64,000 nt of DNA. Origin: Halorubrum trapanicum. GTDB lineage: Archaea; Halobacteriota; Halobacteria; Halobacteriales; Haloferacaceae. Positions 33,145 through 43,550 of this stretch are shown here, one piece after another. A program made the position numbers and the translations under genes. The DNA lies in NCBI RefSeq assembly GCF_002355655.1, contig NZ_AP017569.1, forward strand, positions 1,922,001-1,986,000, written 5' to 3'. Position 1 is the first letter of the stretch; the number at the start of each line of letters is the position of its first letter. The notes under the pieces are model-generated. The model saw only the letters and a program-made list of their open reading frames with translations, did no database searches and had not been told where the DNA came from.

Positions 33145-34161
33145 ATGCCACAACCAAGCCGACCACGAAAAGGCTCGCTGGGCTACGGCCCGCGCACCCG
33201 CGCAGACAGCGAGGTGCCGCGCATCCGTTCGTGGCCAGACGACGACGGGGCCCCTGCGCTGCAGGGATTCGCCGGCTACAAGGCCGGGATGACCCACGTC
33301 ATGATGGTCAACGACGAGGCGAACTCGCCGCGTGAAGGGATGGAAGAGGCCGTCCCCGTCACCGTCGTCGAGACGCCGCAGATGTACGCCGTCGCAGTCC
33401 GAGCCTACGAGGACACGCCGTACGGACAGAAGCCGGTCGAAGAGGTCTGGGCGACCGAGTTCCACGAGGAGCTCGACCGCGCGCTCGACCTCCCGGCCGA
33501 AGAAACATTCGAGGAGGACGCCGACGAGCTGCGCGCGCTGCTCGACGACGACGTCGTCGACGACGTGCGCGTCATCACGCACACGGCCCCCTCGGACCTC
33601 GCGAACGTCCCCAAGAAGAAGCCCGACGTCATGGAGACGCGCGTCGGCGGCGGCTCCTTAGAGGAGCGCGCCGACTTCGCGCTGGACCTGGTCGCCGAAG
33701 GCGGCGCCCACGAGTTCGGCGACGTCTTCCGCGCCGGCCAGTACACCGACGTCTCCGGCATCACGAAGGGGAAGGGGACGCAGGGTCCCGTCAAGCGCTG
33801 GGGCGTTCAGAAGCGGAAGGGCAAACACGCCCGCCAGGGATGGCGGCGCCGGATCGGCAACCTCGGTCCGTGGAACCCCTCCCGCGTCCGCTCCACCGTG
33901 CCCCAGCAGGGGCAGACCGGCTACCACCAGCGCACCGAGCTCAACAAGCGCCTCATCGACTTCGGCGAGGGCGACGACGCCTCCGTCGACGGCGGCTTCG
34001 TCAACTACGGCGAGGTCGACGGCGAGTACGCGCTCATCAAGGGCTCGCTGCCCGGACCGGACCAGCGCCTGCTGCGACTCCGCCCGGCCATCCGGCCGAA
34101 CGACCAGCCGCGCCTCGACCCCGAGGTCCGGTACGTTTCCACCGAATCCAACCAGGGATAA
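33145..34161 (+). CDS. rpl3: Ribosomal protein uL3
   Basis: The 338-residue protein is the first of the ribosomal cluster. It binds 23S rRNA near the peptidyl transferase centre. Archaeal features include the start SRPRKGSLGYGPRTR, AGYKAGMTHVMMVND, KGKGTQGPVKRWG and the basic finger HARQGWRRRIGNLGPWNPSRV. An acidic loop typical of halophiles lies at about residues 105-135. It follows the SPOUT gene by 4 bp and rpl4 follows after 3 bp. Confidence 0.98.
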   Translation: MPQPSRPRKGSLGYGPRTRADSEVPRIRSWPDDDGAPALQGFAGYKAGMTHVMMVNDEANSPREGMEEAVPVTVVETPQMYAVAVRAYEDTPYGQKPVEEVWATEFHEELDRALDLPAEETFEEDADELRALLDDDVVDDVRVITHTAPSDLANVPKKKPDVMETRVGGGSLEERADFALDLVAEGGAHEFGDVFRAGQYTDVSGITKGKGTQGPVKRWGVQKRKGKHARQGWRRRIGNLGPWNPSRVRSTVPQQGQTGYHQRTELNKRLIDFGEGDDASVDGGFVNYGEVDGEYALIKGSLPGPDQRLLRLRPAIRPNDQPRLDPEVRYVSTESNQG

Positions 34162-34164
34162 CCA

Positions 34165-34911
34165 ATGAACGCAACAGTACACGACCTGGACGGCGACGAG
34201 GCGGGCAGCGTCGAGCTGCCGGCCGTCTTCGACACCGCGTTCCGACCGGACCTCATCGGTCGCGCGGTCGGCGCCGCCCAGGCAAACCGGAAGCAGGCCT
34301 ACGGGGCCGACGAGTTCGCCGGGCTGCGGACGCCCGCCGAGTCGTTCGGCTCCGGCCGCGGGCTCGCGCACGTGCCACGTTCCGAGAACGTCGCCCGCCG
34401 CGTCCCGCACGCCGTGTCGGGCCGCGCCGCGCACCCGCCGAAGGCCGAGAAGGACCAGACGAAGAGCCTCAACGACAAGGAGCGACAGCTCGCGATCCGG
34501 TCGGCCATCGCGGCCACGACCGACGCCGAGCTCGTCGCCGAGCGCGGTCACGCGTTCGACGAGGACCTCGACCTCCCGCTCGTCGTGAGCGACGAGTTCG
34601 AGGACCTGAAGAAGACCCAGGAGGCCCTGGGCGTGCTCGAGGCCGTCGGCGTCGACGCCGACATCGAGCGCTCCGAGGAGGGCCGCTCCGTCCGCGCCGG
34701 ACAGGGGAAGGCCCGCGGCCGCAAGTACCGCCAGCCCAAGTCCGTCCTCGTCGTCACCAGCGAGGAGCCGTCGCGCGCCGCCCGCAACCTCGCGGGCGTC
34801 GACGTCGCGACCGCTCGCGAGGTCAACGCGGAGGACCTCGCGCCCGGCGCGCACCCGGGCCGACTCACGCTGTGGACCGAAAGCGCCGTCTCGGAGGTGG
34901 CGGACCGATGA
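34165..34911 (+). CDS. rpl4: Ribosomal protein uL4
   Basis: The 248-residue protein lines the polypeptide exit tunnel. Its extended tunnel loop reads FGSGRGLAHVPRSENVARRVPH (split here for length: FGSGRGLAHVPRS, then ENVARRVPH). The C-terminal half holds GVDVATAREVNAEDLAPGAHPG, also usual for archaeal L4 (written as two runs: GVDVATAREVNAEDL and APGAHPG). The stop overlaps the rpl23 start (ATGA), consistent with coupled translation. Confidence 0.97.
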   Translation: MNATVHDLDGDEAGSVELPAVFDTAFRPDLIGRAVGAAQANRKQAYGADEFAGLRTPAESFGSGRGLAHVPRSENVARRVPHAVSGRAAHPPKAEKDQTKSLNDKERQLAIRSAIAATTDAELVAERGHAFDEDLDLPLVVSDEFEDLKKTQEALGVLEAVGVDADIERSEEGRSVRAGQGKARGRKYRQPKSVLVVTSEEPSRAARNLAGVDVATAREVNAEDLAPGAHPGRLTLWTESAVSEVADR

Positions 34912-35162
34912 ACTCGATCATCGAGCATCCGATCGTCACCGAGCAGGCGATGAACGAGATGGACTTCAACAACAAGCTGCTGTTCCTCGTCGACGTGGAC
35001 GCGACCAAACCGGAGATCGAGTCCGAGGTCGCCGAGCGCTACGACGTGGGCGTCGTCAACGTGAACACGCAGGTGACGCCGCAGGGCGAGAAGAAGGCGA
35101 TCGTCACCCTGTCCGCGGACGACGACGCGACCGAAATCGCCTCGCGCATCGGGGTGTTCTGA
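34908..35162 (+). CDS. rpl23: Ribosomal protein uL23
   Basis: The 84-residue protein sits at the tunnel exit and is the docking site for SRP and other factors. The start IIEHPIVTEQAMNEM and the C-terminal EKKAIVTLS are typical of the archaeal short form, which lacks the long N-terminal tail of eukaryotes. It overlaps rpl4 by 4 bp and is followed by rpl2 after 1 bp. Confidence 0.97.
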   Translation: MNSIIEHPIVTEQAMNEMDFNNKLLFLVDVDATKPEIESEVAERYDVGVVNVNTQVTPQGEKKAIVTLSADDDATEIASRIGVF

Positions 35163-35163
35163 G

Positions 35164-35886
35164 ATGGGACGACGAATTCAAGGACAACGGCGCGGACGCG
35201 GCGGCCCGACGTTCCGGGCCCCCTCCCACCGTTACAAGGCGGAACTGTCGCACAAGAAGCTCGAAGACGTGGACACGATCACCGGCGAGATCGTCGGGAT
35301 CGAACACGACCCGGCCCGCTCGGCCCCCCTCGCGGAGGTCGAGTTCGAGGACGACGACCGTCGGCTCGTGCTCGCGCCGGAAGGCGTTCGCGTGGGCGAG
35401 ACGATCCAGGTCGGCGTCTCGGCGGAGATCAAGCCGGGCAACACGCTCCCGCTGGCGGAGATCCCCGAGGGCGTCCCGGTGTGTAACGTCGAGAGCAACC
35501 GCGGGGACGGCGGGAAGTTCGCGCGCGCCTCCGGCGTGTCCGCGACGCTGCTCACCCACGACCGCGACGTCGCGGTCGTCCAGCTCCCCAGCGGCGAAGT
35601 GAAGCGGCTCGACCCCCAGTGCCGCGCCACGATCGGCGTGGTCGCGGGCGGCGGCCGGACGGAGAAACCCTTCGTCAAGGCCGGCAACAAGCACCACAAG
35701 ATGAAGGCGCGCGGCACCAAATACCCGCGCGTGCGCGGCGTCGCGATGAACGCCGTCGACCACCCCTTCGGTGGCGGTGGTCGCCAACACCCCGGCCAGC
35801 CGAAGTCCGTCTCGCGGAACGCTCCGCCGGGACGCAAGGTCGGTGACATCGCATCCAAGCGCACCGGACGAGGTGGCAACAAATGA
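35164..35886 (+). CDS. rpl2: Ribosomal protein uL2
   Basis: The 240-residue protein helps join the subunits and supports peptidyl transfer. Signatures are the basic start [48 protein letters not shown] (with the conserved His near the active centre) and [17 protein letters not shown]. The stop overlaps the start of rps19 (ATGA). Confidence 0.98.
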   Translation: MGRRIQGQRRGRGGPTFRAPSHRYKAELSHKKLEDVDTITGEIVGIEHDPARSAPLAEVEFEDDDRRLVLAPEGVRVGETIQVGVSAEIKPGNTLPLAEIPEGVPVCNVESNRGDGGKFARASGVSATLLTHDRDVAVVQLPSGEVKRLDPQCRATIGVVAGGGRTEKPFVKAGNKHHKMKARGTKYPRVRGVAMNAVDHPFGGGGRQHPGQPKSVSRNAPPGRKVGDIASKRTGRGGNK

Positions 35887-36308
35887 GTTCAGACTACCGA
35901 ACCGGCCGCGAGGGCAAGGAGTTCGCCTACCGCGGTCACTCGCTCGACGAGCTGCAGGAGATGGACGTAGACGAGGTCGCGGAACTGCTCCCCGCACGCC
36001 AGCGGCGAAGCATCGTTCGCGGACTCGGCACCGAACAGCAGAAGCTGCTGGAGACGGTCCGGAGCCGCGACAAGGAGACGACGGCGGACGACCCGATCCG
36101 GACGCACCTGCGCGACATGCCGGTGCTGCCGGAGTTCGTCGGCGTCACCTTCGCCGTGTACAACGGACACAGCTTCGAGCGCGTTCAGGTCGAGCCCGAG
36201 ATGATCGGCCACTACCTGGGCGAGTTCCACCTGACGCGAAGCACCGTCGAACACGGCCAGGCCGGCATCGGCGCGACCCGGTCCTCGAAGTTCGTGCCCC
36301 TCAAGTAA
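35883..36308 (+). CDS. rps19: Ribosomal protein uS19
   Basis: The 141-residue protein of the small-subunit head is the longer archaeal form, with an N-terminal helix ([21 protein letters not shown]) of about 60 residues before the core. Core motifs are [28 protein letters not shown] and [14 protein letters not shown]. It starts inside the rpl2 stop and is followed by rpl22 after 3 bp. Confidence 0.97.
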   Translation: MSSDYRTGREGKEFAYRGHSLDELQEMDVDEVAELLPARQRRSIVRGLGTEQQKLLETVRSRDKETTADDPIRTHLRDMPVLPEFVGVTFAVYNGHSFERVQVEPEMIGHYLGEFHLTRSTVEHGQAGIGATRSSKFVPLK

Positions 36309-36311
36309 CCC

Positions 36312-36776
36312 ATGGGAATCAACTACAGCGTCGAGGCCGACCCGGAGACCACCGCCAAGGGGATGCTCCGCGACCGGCCCATCAGCGTGAAGGACAGCAA
36401 GGAGATCTCCCGAGAGATCAAAGGCGAGACGGTCGCCGACGCGGAGGAGTTCCTCCAGGAAGTGATCGACGAGGAGACCTCGGTGCCGATGCGCCAGCAC
36501 AACGCCGGCGCGGGTCACCGCTCCGACATCGACGGCTGGGACGCGGGACGGTACCCCGAGAAGGCCGCCAAGGACTTCCTAAAGCTCTTAGAGAACGTCA
36601 GGAACAACGCCGACGAACAGGGGTTCGACGGCGAGGAGATGGTCATCAAACACGTCGCCCCCCACAAGGTCGGCGAGCGGCCCGGCCGAAACCCCCGCGC
36701 CGCGGGCGCGACGGAGTGGAACACCACCCTCGCGGACGTCGAACTGATCATCGAGGAGCCGGAGGCTGACAACTAA
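36312..36776 (+). CDS. rpl22: Ribosomal protein uL22
   Basis: The 154-residue protein spans the 23S rRNA domains and lines the exit tunnel with a long hairpin ([16 protein letters not shown]). The start [18 protein letters not shown] and the segment [20 protein letters not shown] are characteristic of archaeal L22. Its last base is shared with the rps3 start. Confidence 0.97.
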   Translation: MGINYSVEADPETTAKGMLRDRPISVKDSKEISREIKGETVADAEEFLQEVIDEETSVPMRQHNAGAGHRSDIDGWDAGRYPEKAAKDFLKLLENVRNNADEQGFDGEEMVIKHVAPHKVGERPGRNPRAAGATEWNTTLADVELIIEEPEADN

Positions 36777-37720
36777 TGGCTGACGAACACCAATTCATCG
36801 AGGACGGCCTTCGCCGTTCCCAGATCAACGAGTTCTTCGCGGACGAGCTCGGCCGCGCCGGCTACGGCGGGATGGACGTCGCCCAGACGCCGATGGGCAC
36901 CCAGATCGTCTTAAAGGCCGAAAAGCCCGGCATGGTGATCGGGAAGGGCGGGAAGAACATCCGCAAGATCACCACCGAGCTCGAGGAGCGCTTCGACATG
37001 GACGACCCGCAGATCGACGTTCAGGAGGTCGACGAGCCCGACCTGAACGCCCAGATCGTCGCGGACCGTCTCGCGAACGCCTTAGAACGCGGCTGGTACT
37101 TCCGGAAGGCCGGTCACACGACGATCGACCGGATCATGGACGCGGGCGCGCTGGGCGCCGAGATCGTCCTGAGCGGGAAGGTCACCGGCGCGCGCTCGCG
37201 CGTCGAGAAGTTCAACCGCGGCTACATCAAGCACAACGGCGAGCCCGCCGAGGAGGTCGTCGACCACGGCCAGGGCGTCGCCGTCATGAAGCTCGGGACG
37301 ATCGGCGTCAACGTGAAGATCATCCCGCCGGGCGCGACGCTCCCGGACGACTTCGACGTCCGCGAGGACGCCGAAGTCCCGGAGGTCGAGCAGGCGGCGG
37401 TCGACGCCGACGCCGACGAGGGCGTCGAGTCGCTCCTCGAGGAGGAGCCCGAGGAGGTGCCCGACGTGGGCGACGACGAGGACGTCGACGTCCCCGACGA
37501 GGACCCCACGGACGTCATCGACGAGGAGGTCGTCGAAGAGGTCGTCGAGGAGACGCAGGAGACGGCCGACGAGGCGACGGACGTCGCCGCGGAGGAACCG
37601 GTCGACGAGGACGTCGACGCCGACGAGCTCGACGAACTCGACGAAGAGATCGAGTCCGAGGCGGCCGACCTCGTCGCGGAGATGGAGGCGGCCGACGAGG
37701 AAGCCGAGGAGGACGAGTAA
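36776..37720 (+). CDS. rps3: Ribosomal protein uS3 with long acidic tail
   Basis: The 314-residue protein lies at the mRNA entry of the small subunit. The KH domain is marked by [15 protein letters not shown]. The core ends near residue 200 and is followed by a tail of about 110 residues, almost entirely Asp, Glu and Val ([17 protein letters not shown]), as in other haloarchaea. The tail is more acidic than anything else in the operon. The ATG overlaps the rpl22 stop by one base. Confidence 0.97.
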   Translation: MADEHQFIEDGLRRSQINEFFADELGRAGYGGMDVAQTPMGTQIVLKAEKPGMVIGKGGKNIRKITTELEERFDMDDPQIDVQEVDEPDLNAQIVADRLANALERGWYFRKAGHTTIDRIMDAGALGAEIVLSGKVTGARSRVEKFNRGYIKHNGEPAEEVVDHGQGVAVMKLGTIGVNVKIIPPGATLPDDFDVREDAEVPEVEQAAVDADADEGVESLLEEEPEEVPDVGDDEDVDVPDEDPTDVIDEEVVEEVVEETQETADEATDVAAEEPVDEDVDADELDELDEEIESEAADLVAEMEAADEEAEEDE

Positions 37721-37936
37721 ATGGCGATCCTCTACACCGACGAGATCCGCGACATGACCGCGGCGGAGCGGGAGGTCGAACTCGAGGAGCTCGAGACCGA
37801 GCTGCTCAACTCGAAGGCGCAGCGGGCCGCCGGCGGCATGCCGGAGAGCCCGGGCCGCGTCAACGAGCTGAAGAAGACCATCGCGCGGATCAAGACGATC
37901 CAGGCGGAAGAAGGCGACTTCGACGACGAACAGTGA
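37721..37936 (+). CDS. rpl29: Ribosomal protein uL29
   Basis: The 71-residue protein is two antiparallel helices near the tunnel exit. Typical sequences are [20 protein letters not shown] and [17 protein letters not shown]. It begins on the base after the rps3 stop and is followed immediately by rnp1. Confidence 0.96.
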   Translation: MAILYTDEIRDMTAAEREVELEELETELLNSKAQRAAGGMPESPGRVNELKKTIARIKTIQAEEGDFDDEQ

Positions 37937-37937
37937 G

Positions 37938-38396
37938 ATGATCTCCCCCGACAACATCGTTCGACACGAGCTCGTCGGCCTCCCGGTTCGGGTGGCCGAC
38001 GCCGACAGCGACGCCCACGTTGGCGTCGCCGGTCGCGTGCTCGACGAGACGTTCGGCACCCTCGTGGTCCGGACGGCGTCGGGGGACAAGCGCGTGCCCA
38101 AGTCGGGCGCGACGTTCGAGTTCGGCGTCGTCGAGACGCCGACCGCTCGCACAGATGAAGCCGCCGGCGACGGACAGTCGCCGGGGTCCGCGTCCCAACT
38201 CGGGTCGGATACTACGGGGGTCCGCCCCCGTCAGTCTGGCCCGTCCGGGTCCGAAAGCGTCGTCACCGGTGACGGCGCGGGTCCGGCGAGCCGACGAGGC
38301 GAGTGCAAAGACGCGGTCTACGCGACGGTGGATGGCGATCGGTTGCGGCATCGGCCCGCCGAACGCACCGAACGAGGTGCCACACAATGGCGATAG
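37938..38396 (+). CDS. rnp1: RNase P protein component 1 (Rpp29/POP4) with an insertion
   Basis: The 152-residue protein supports RNase P RNA in tRNA 5' maturation. The Sm-like barrel is visible in ELVGLPVRVADADSDAHVG, GRVLDETFGTLVVRT and the end AVYATVDGDRLRHRPAERT. Between the strand FEFGVV and that end is an insert of about 55 polar, glycine- and serine-rich residues not expected in the family. Position between rpl29 and rps17 is conserved in archaea. It overlaps the rps17 start by 10 bp. Confidence 0.9.
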   Translation: MISPDNIVRHELVGLPVRVADADSDAHVGVAGRVLDETFGTLVVRTASGDKRVPKSGATFEFGVVETPTARTDEAAGDGQSPGSASQLGSDTTGVRPRQSGPSGSESVVTGDGAGPASRRGECKDAVYATVDGDRLRHRPAERTERGATQWR

Positions 38397-38731
38397 GAAT
38401 CGACGTACCCACGCCTCCGGAGCCAGACAACCCGGAGGATTACGACTACGAGAAGTGCCCGTTCTACGGGCAGCTCTCCGTCCGCGGCCAGACCCGCGAG
38501 GGGACGGTCGTGTCGACGGATATGGAAAAGACCGTCATCGTCGAGCGAGAGTACGACGTGTTCGTACCGAAATACGACCGGTACATGAAGCGTCGCTCGC
38601 GCATCCCGGCCCACGTGCCGGGCGTGCTCGACTCGCTCGAAGTCGGTGACGAAGTGACGATCGCGGAGACGCGACCGCTCTCGAAGACGAAGTCCCACGT
38701 CGTCGTCGAGATCCGCTCGGGTGATCAGTGA
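38387..38731 (+). CDS. rps17: Ribosomal protein uS17
   Basis: The 114-residue OB-fold protein binds 16S rRNA. Archaeal features are [19 protein letters not shown] before the core, [19 protein letters not shown], and [22 protein letters not shown] 38387 is chosen over an upstream in-frame start at 38303 that would add 28 arginine-rich residues lying in the rnp1 gene. Confidence 0.97.
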   Translation: MAIGIDVPTPPEPDNPEDYDYEKCPFYGQLSVRGQTREGTVVSTDMEKTVIVEREYDVFVPKYDRYMKRRSRIPAHVPGVLDSLEVGDEVTIAETRPLSKTKSHVVVEIRSGDQ

Positions 38732-39129
38732 TGGAGGCGCTCAAGGCCGACGTCACGCAGGGGCTCTCGAAGGGCTCGCTGATCACGTGCGCCGACAACA
38801 CCGGCGCCCGTGAGCTGAAGGTCATCTCCGTGTCGGGCTACTCCGGCACGAAGAACCGCCACCCGAAGGCGGGGATCGGCGACAAGGTGACCGTCTCGGT
38901 CACCAAAGGGACCCCGGAGATGCGGCGGCAGGTGCTGGAGGCGGTCGTCGTCCGCCAGCGCAAGCCGATCCGCCGTCCGGACGGCACGCGCGTGAAGTTC
39001 GAGGACAACGCGGCCGTCATCATCGACGACCTCGAGGAGCCGCGGGGCACGGAGATCAAAGGCCCCGTCGCCCGCGAGGTCGCCGAACGGTTCGGGAGCA
39101 TCGCCTCGACCGCGACGATGATCGTCTAA
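38731..39129 (+). CDS. rpl14: Ribosomal protein uL14
   Basis: The 132-residue protein makes bridges with the small subunit. Motifs include [56 protein letters not shown] and [16 protein letters not shown]. The ATG overlaps the rps17 stop (TGATG). Confidence 0.98.
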   Translation: MEALKADVTQGLSKGSLITCADNTGARELKVISVSGYSGTKNRHPKAGIGDKVTVSVTKGTPEMRRQVLEAVVVRQRKPIRRPDGTRVKFEDNAAVIIDDLEEPRGTEIKGPVAREVAERFGSIASTATMIV

Positions 39130-39131
39130 CT

Positions 39132-39488
39132 ATGACGAAACAGCCACGCAAACAGCGAAAACGGTCGGAGACCGCGCCGCTCCACGAGCGGCAGAACCAG
39201 GTCCGGGCCACCCTCACCGAGGATCTCCGCGAGGAGTACGGACAGCGGAACGTCCGCGTCAACGCCGGCGACACCGTCGAGGTGCTTCGCGGCGACGCGG
39301 CCGGCACGGAGGCGGAGGTCGTCTCCGTCGACCTGTCCGCCGAGCGGATCACGGTCGAGGACGTCACCGTCGAGAAGGCGGACGGGGAGGAGGTTCCCCG
39401 CCCCATCCCGGCGAGCAACGTCCGGGTGACCGAGCTGGACCTGGAAGACGAGCGCCGGGAGGCGCGGCTCCAGGAGGACAACGAATGA
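39132..39488 (+). CDS. rpl24: Ribosomal protein uL24
   Basis: The 118-residue KOW protein starts assembly of the large subunit. It has the basic start [19 protein letters not shown], the KOW strand [20 protein letters not shown] and a polar C-terminus. The stop overlaps the rps4e start (ATGA). Confidence 0.97.
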   Translation: MTKQPRKQRKRSETAPLHERQNQVRATLTEDLREEYGQRNVRVNAGDTVEVLRGDAAGTEAEVVSVDLSAERITVEDVTVEKADGEEVPRPIPASNVRVTELDLEDERREARLQEDNE

Positions 39489-40210
39489 CGCGACACCAGA
39501 AGCGACTGTCGGTACCGAACTCCTGGCCGGTCGAGCGCAAGACGGACACGTTCACCGTGAAGGCGGGCGCGGGCCCGCACGGCGAGGCGGGCGTTCCGCT
39601 CGTCGTCCTGCTGCGGGACGTGCTCGGCTACGTCGACTCGACGAAGGAGGCGCGCTACGCGCTGAACAACGACTCGATCCTCGTCAACGGGGACGCGGTC
39701 TCGGACGAGCAGCGTCCGATCGGGATGTTCGACATCCTGGCGTTCCCCGAGCGCGGGGAGTACTTCCGCGTCTTCCCCGACGAGGGCGGTCGGCTCGCGC
39801 TGACCTCCGTCGACGAGGAGGCCGCGGGTAGCCGGCTCGGGAAGATCACGAACAAGACCGTCGTCCCCGGCGGGGTCGTCCAGCTGACGCTCCACGACGG
39901 GACGAACGTCCGCGTCGACGACGACGCGGACTACGACACGAACGACTCGATCGTCGTCGACAACGAGACGAAGGAGATCGTCGCCCACTTCGAGTACGAG
40001 GAGGGCGCCCTGGTCACCGCCGTCGCCGGCCAGCACGCCGGCCACATCGGCGAGATCGACGACATCGACGTGACGCTCGGCTCCGGAGACAACACCGTGA
40101 CCGTCGCCAGCGACGACGGCGGCTACGAGACCGTCGAGGAGTACGTCGTCGTGATCGACGAGAACTTCACCGACGACGACGCCGACGCGGCGGGTGATTC
40201 GGATGAGTGA
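39485..40210 (+). CDS. rps4e: Ribosomal protein eS4
   Basis: The 241-residue protein belongs to the archaeal and eukaryotic S4e family. It has [19 protein letters not shown] at the start, an S4 RNA-binding region ([19 protein letters not shown]), a central KOW-type barrel ([19 protein letters not shown]) and a second one near the end ([14 protein letters not shown]). It overlaps rpl24 and rpl5 at its ends. Confidence 0.97.
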   Translation: MTRHQKRLSVPNSWPVERKTDTFTVKAGAGPHGEAGVPLVVLLRDVLGYVDSTKEARYALNNDSILVNGDAVSDEQRPIGMFDILAFPERGEYFRVFPDEGGRLALTSVDEEAAGSRLGKITNKTVVPGGVVQLTLHDGTNVRVDDDADYDTNDSIVVDNETKEIVAHFEYEEGALVTAVAGQHAGHIGEIDDIDVTLGSGDNTVTVASDDGGYETVEEYVVVIDENFTDDDADAAGDSDE

Positions 40211-40727
40211 AGCCGAGAGCGCCGACCACGAGATGCGCGAGCCGTACCTCGAGAAGGTCGTCGTGCACATGGGCGTCGGACAGGGCGGTGAACCCCTCGC
40301 CGACGCCGAGCAGATCATCGAGGAGATCACGGGCCAGCAGTCGGTCCGGACCACCTCGAAGCGCACCATCGCCGAGTTCGGGATCCGCAAGGGCGACCCG
40401 ATCGGCGTGAAGGTGACGCTGCGGGGCGAGGACGCGCACGAGTTCCTCGCGACCGCGCTGGATCTGGTCGAGATCGGCCGGAGCCAGTTCGACGACACGG
40501 GTAACCTCAGCTTCGGGGTCGAGGACCACACCGACTTCCCGAGCCAGGAGTACGATCCCAACACCGGGATCTACGGCCTCGACGTGACGACGACGATCGT
40601 CCGTCCCGGCTACCGCGTCTCGAAGCGCGACAAGGCGACGGGGACCATCCCCGCTCGCCACCGGATGACAGCCGAGGACGCGGCCGCGTTCCTCGAAACG
40701 AACTTCGACGTCGAGGTAACCGAATGA
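40203..40727 (+). CDS. rpl5: Ribosomal protein uL5
   Basis: The 174-residue protein binds 5S rRNA in the central protuberance. Signatures are [40 protein letters not shown] and [23 protein letters not shown] 40203 follows the haloarchaeal start MSEAES and overlaps the rps4e stop region by 8 bp; its own stop overlaps rps14. Confidence 0.97.
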   Translation: MSEAESADHEMREPYLEKVVVHMGVGQGGEPLADAEQIIEEITGQQSVRTTSKRTIAEFGIRKGDPIGVKVTLRGEDAHEFLATALDLVEIGRSQFDDTGNLSFGVEDHTDFPSQEYDPNTGIYGLDVTTTIVRPGYRVSKRDKATGTIPARHRMTAEDAAAFLETNFDVEVTE

Positions 40728-40897
40728 GCGAAGCGAACAACGACACGGGCGAGCACGCCGCGAAGCGCACCGACTCCCGGCACACGTGCCGGCGGTGCGA
40801 CCGCGAGCAGGGACTCGTCGGCAAGTACGATATCAACCTCTGCCGGCAGTGCTTCCGCGAGGTCGCCCGAGACATGGGATTCGAGAAGTACAGCTGA
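40724..40897 (+). CDS. rps14: Ribosomal protein uS14 (zinc form)
   Basis: This 57-residue protein of the small-subunit head is the zinc-binding form: two CxxC pairs, CRRCDREQG and CRQCFRE, are followed by the typical end RDMGFEKYS. An acidic 18-residue extension precedes the zinc domain. The ATG overlaps the rpl5 stop (ATGA) and rps8 starts 2 bp after its stop. Confidence 0.97.
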   Translation: MSEANNDTGEHAAKRTDSRHTCRRCDREQGLVGKYDINLCRQCFREVARDMGFEKYS

Positions 40898-40899
40898 TC

Positions 40900-41292
40900 A
40901 TGACGGGAAACGATCCATTCACCAACGCGCTCGCCGGCATGGACAACGCCGAGAGCGTTGGCCACCTGTCGTACACGGTAGAGCCCGCTTCGAACATCAT
41001 CGGCTCCGTCCTCGAGGTCCTCTACGACCGCGGGTACGTCGACGGCTTCGAGTACGTCGACGACGGGAAAGCCGGGAAGTTCGAGGTCGAACTGAAAGGC
41101 GCGATCAACGAGTGTGGCGCCGTCAAGCCCCGCTACTCGGCGGGAGCCGACGAGTTCGAGAAGTGGGAGAAGCGATACCTCCCCGCCCGTGACTACGGGA
41201 CGCTCATCGTCACGACGAGCCACGGCGTCATGAGCCACTACGAGGCCCGCGAAGCGGGCATCGGCGGCCAAGTGATCGCATACGTCTACTAA
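40900..41292 (+). CDS. rps8: Ribosomal protein uS8
   Basis: The 130-residue protein binds 16S rRNA helix 21. It shows NDPFTNALAGMDNAESVG at the start, the archaeal KPRYSAGADEFEKWEKRYLP and the C-terminal RNA-binding GTLIVTTSHGVMSHYEARE. It lies 2 bp after rps14 and 2 bp before rpl6. Confidence 0.98.
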   Translation: MTGNDPFTNALAGMDNAESVGHLSYTVEPASNIIGSVLEVLYDRGYVDGFEYVDDGKAGKFEVELKGAINECGAVKPRYSAGADEFEKWEKRYLPARDYGTLIVTTSHGVMSHYEAREAGIGGQVIAYVY

Positions 41293-41294
41293 CA

Positions 41295-41828
41295 ATGAAC
41301 AGAGTCGAAATCGAGATTCCGGACGACGTCTCCGCCGAGACCGACCACCTCGAACTCACCGTCGAGGGGCCCAACGGGAGCGTCACGCGACGCCTCTGGT
41401 ACCCCGACGTCGACGTTGCCGTCGAGGACGGCGCGGTGGTCATCACCTCGGAGAACGAGGACGCGAAGACCAACGCCACGGTCGGCACCTTCGAGAGCCA
41501 CGTCGCCAACATGATCCACGGCGTCACCGACGGGTGGGAGTACACGATGGAAGTGTACTACGCCCACTTCCCGATGCAGGTGAACGTGGAGGGCGACGAG
41601 GTCGTCATCGAGAACTTCCTCGGGGAGAGCGCCGCGCGGCGCACCCCGATCCGCGGAGACACGGACGTACAGGTCGACGGCGAGACGGTCACGCTCTCGG
41701 GCTCCGACAAGGAGGCCGTCGGGCAGACCGCCGCCGACATCGAACAGCTGACGAAGGTGACCGACAAGGACACGCGCGTCTTCCAGGACGGCGTGTACAT
41801 CGTCGAGAAGCCCACCGGAGGTGCCTAA
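41295..41828 (+). CDS. rpl6: Ribosomal protein uL6
   Basis: The 177-residue protein is two repeats of an RNA-binding fold near the factor-binding site. Motifs are VEGPNGSVTRRLWYPD, TVGTFESHVANMIHGVTDGW and the late QTAADIEQLTKVTDKDTRVF with the usual DGVYIVEKP end. Confidence 0.97.
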   Translation: MNRVEIEIPDDVSAETDHLELTVEGPNGSVTRRLWYPDVDVAVEDGAVVITSENEDAKTNATVGTFESHVANMIHGVTDGWEYTMEVYYAHFPMQVNVEGDEVVIENFLGESAARRTPIRGDTDVQVDGETVTLSGSDKEAVGQTAADIEQLTKVTDKDTRVFQDGVYIVEKPTGGA

Positions 41829-41831
41829 CCA

Positions 41832-42539
41832 ATGGCAGACGAACTGGAAGACATCAGCGGCGTCGGTCCCTCGAAGGCGGACGCGCTTCGCGAGGCCGGC
41901 TACGAGACGGTCGAGGACGTGAAGGCCGCCTCCCAGTCGGAGCTCTCCGAGGTCGAGGGCGTCGGCAACGCGCTCGCCGCGCGTATCAAGGCCGACGTCG
42001 GCGGACTGGAGGTCGACGAGGAGGCGGACGCGGAGATCGAAGACGAGACCGACGAGGAGGAGGCCGACGAGGCCGAATCCGACGAGGAGGTCGAGACGGA
42101 GCTTCGTCCCCGCGGCCACGCCGACAAGACGCCGGAGCTGGACGACGAGACCGCTCGCGCGCTCGCACAGAAGCACCGCGAGGGGAAACCGCAGTTCAAC
42201 CGGCAGGACTACCACAAGAAAAAGCGGATCCCGACGTCGTGGCGCAAGCCGCGGGGCGGGCTCTCCAAGCAGCGCCGCCGCATGAAATCGAAGGGGCCGG
42301 TCGTCGAGGCCGGCTTCCGCTCGCCCAAGGCGTCGCGCGACCTGCACCCGAGCGGCTTCGAGGAGGTCCGCGTGCACAACACGGACGACCTCGAGGGCGT
42401 CGACGGCGACACGCAGGCGGTGCGTATCGCCTCGAAGGTCGGCGGTCGCAAGCGCGAACTGATCGAAGACGAGGCGGAGGAGCGCGGCATTCGCGTGCTG
42501 AACCCGACCTACGTCGAGGTGGAGGTCAACGATGAGTGA
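41832..42539 (+). CDS. rpl32e: Ribosomal protein eL32 with N-terminal helix-hairpin-helix domain
   Basis: The 235-residue protein has the L32e core in its second half ([39 protein letters not shown]). The first 55 residues form a helix-hairpin-helix pair ([29 protein letters not shown]), joined by a 45-residue acidic linker. This fusion is known in haloarchaea; the role of the extra DNA/RNA-binding domain is not established. Its end overlaps rpl19e by 8 bp. Confidence 0.96.
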   Translation: MADELEDISGVGPSKADALREAGYETVEDVKAASQSELSEVEGVGNALAARIKADVGGLEVDEEADAEIEDETDEEEADEAESDEEVETELRPRGHADKTPELDDETARALAQKHREGKPQFNRQDYHKKKRIPTSWRKPRGGLSKQRRRMKSKGPVVEAGFRSPKASRDLHPSGFEEVRVHNTDDLEGVDGDTQAVRIASKVGGRKRELIEDEAEERGIRVLNPTYVEVEVNDE

Positions 42540-42993
42540 TCTGAAGGCGCAGAAACGGCTCGCAGCGGACGAGCTGGACGTCGGCAAGGGCCGCGTCTGG
42601 CTCGACCCCGACGCACAGGAGGAGATCGAAGACGCGATCACCCGCGAGGACGTCCGCGAACTCATCGAACAGGGGACGATCCGCGCGAAAGACGAGAAGA
42701 CGAACTCGCGCGGTCGCGCCCGCGAGCGCGCCGACAAGCGCTCGTACGGGCACCAGTCCGGCGCCGGCTCCCGCAAGGGTCGCTCCGGCGCGCGACAGGA
42801 CACGAAAGACGACTGGAAGGCGCGCATCCGCGCGCAGCGGGCGCGCCTGAAGGAGCTTCGCGACGAGGAAGACGTGCTCGACGCCTCCGAGTACCGCACG
42901 CTGTACAACAAGGCGAGCGGCGGCGACTTCGAGGACGTCGCCCGTCTCGAGGCGTACATTCGGACGCAGTACGGTTACGAGGTGACGGACTAA
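42532..42993 (+). CDS. rpl19e: Ribosomal protein eL19
   Basis: The 153-residue protein is a long, basic helical protein that reaches the subunit interface. Motifs are [56 protein letters not shown] and [16 protein letters not shown]. The last base overlaps the rpl18 start. Confidence 0.97.
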   Translation: MSDLKAQKRLAADELDVGKGRVWLDPDAQEEIEDAITREDVRELIEQGTIRAKDEKTNSRGRARERADKRSYGHQSGAGSRKGRSGARQDTKDDWKARIRAQRARLKELRDEEDVLDASEYRTLYNKASGGDFEDVARLEAYIRTQYGYEVTD

Positions 42994-43550
42994 TGGCGAC
43001 AGGACCACGATACAAGGTGCCGATGCGGCGCCGCCGCGAGGTCCGGACGGATTACCATCAGAGGTTGCGCCTGCTGAAATCGGGCAAGCCTCGCCTGGTC
43101 GCTCGGGTGAGCAACGCTCACGTCAGGGCGCAGCTGGTGACCCCCGGACCGGACGGCGACGAGACCCACGCGGCCGCCTCCAGCGAGGAGCTCGGCGAGT
43201 ACGGCTGGGACGCCCCCACGGGCAACCTCCCCAGCGCGTACCTCACCGGCTTCCTCGCGGGCGCCCGCGCCGTCGACGCCGGCCTCGACGAGGCCGTCCT
43301 CGACATCGGGCTCAACACGGCGACGCCCGGCAACAAGACGTTCGCGGTACAGGAAGGAGCGATCGACGCGGGCCTCGAGATCCCGCACAACGACGACGTG
43401 CTGGCCGACTGGTCGCGCACGCGCGGCGAGCACATCGCCGACTACGCCGAGCAGCTCGACGAGCCGCTGTACAGCGGTTCGTTCGACGCCAGCGAGCTAC
43501 CCGAGCACTTCGATTCCGTGCTCGAGACAATCCAGGAGGACCATGAGTAG
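42993..43550 (+). CDS. rpl18: Ribosomal protein uL18
   Basis: The 185-residue protein binds 5S rRNA. It has [20 protein letters not shown] at the start, [21 protein letters not shown], and [20 protein letters not shown]. The stop lies inside the first codons of rps5 (8-bp overlap). Confidence 0.97.
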   Translation: MATGPRYKVPMRRRREVRTDYHQRLRLLKSGKPRLVARVSNAHVRAQLVTPGPDGDETHAAASSEELGEYGWDAPTGNLPSAYLTGFLAGARAVDAGLDEAVLDIGLNTATPGNKTFAVQEGAIDAGLEIPHNDDVLADWSRTRGEHIADYAEQLDEPLYSGSFDASELPEHFDSVLETIQEDHE

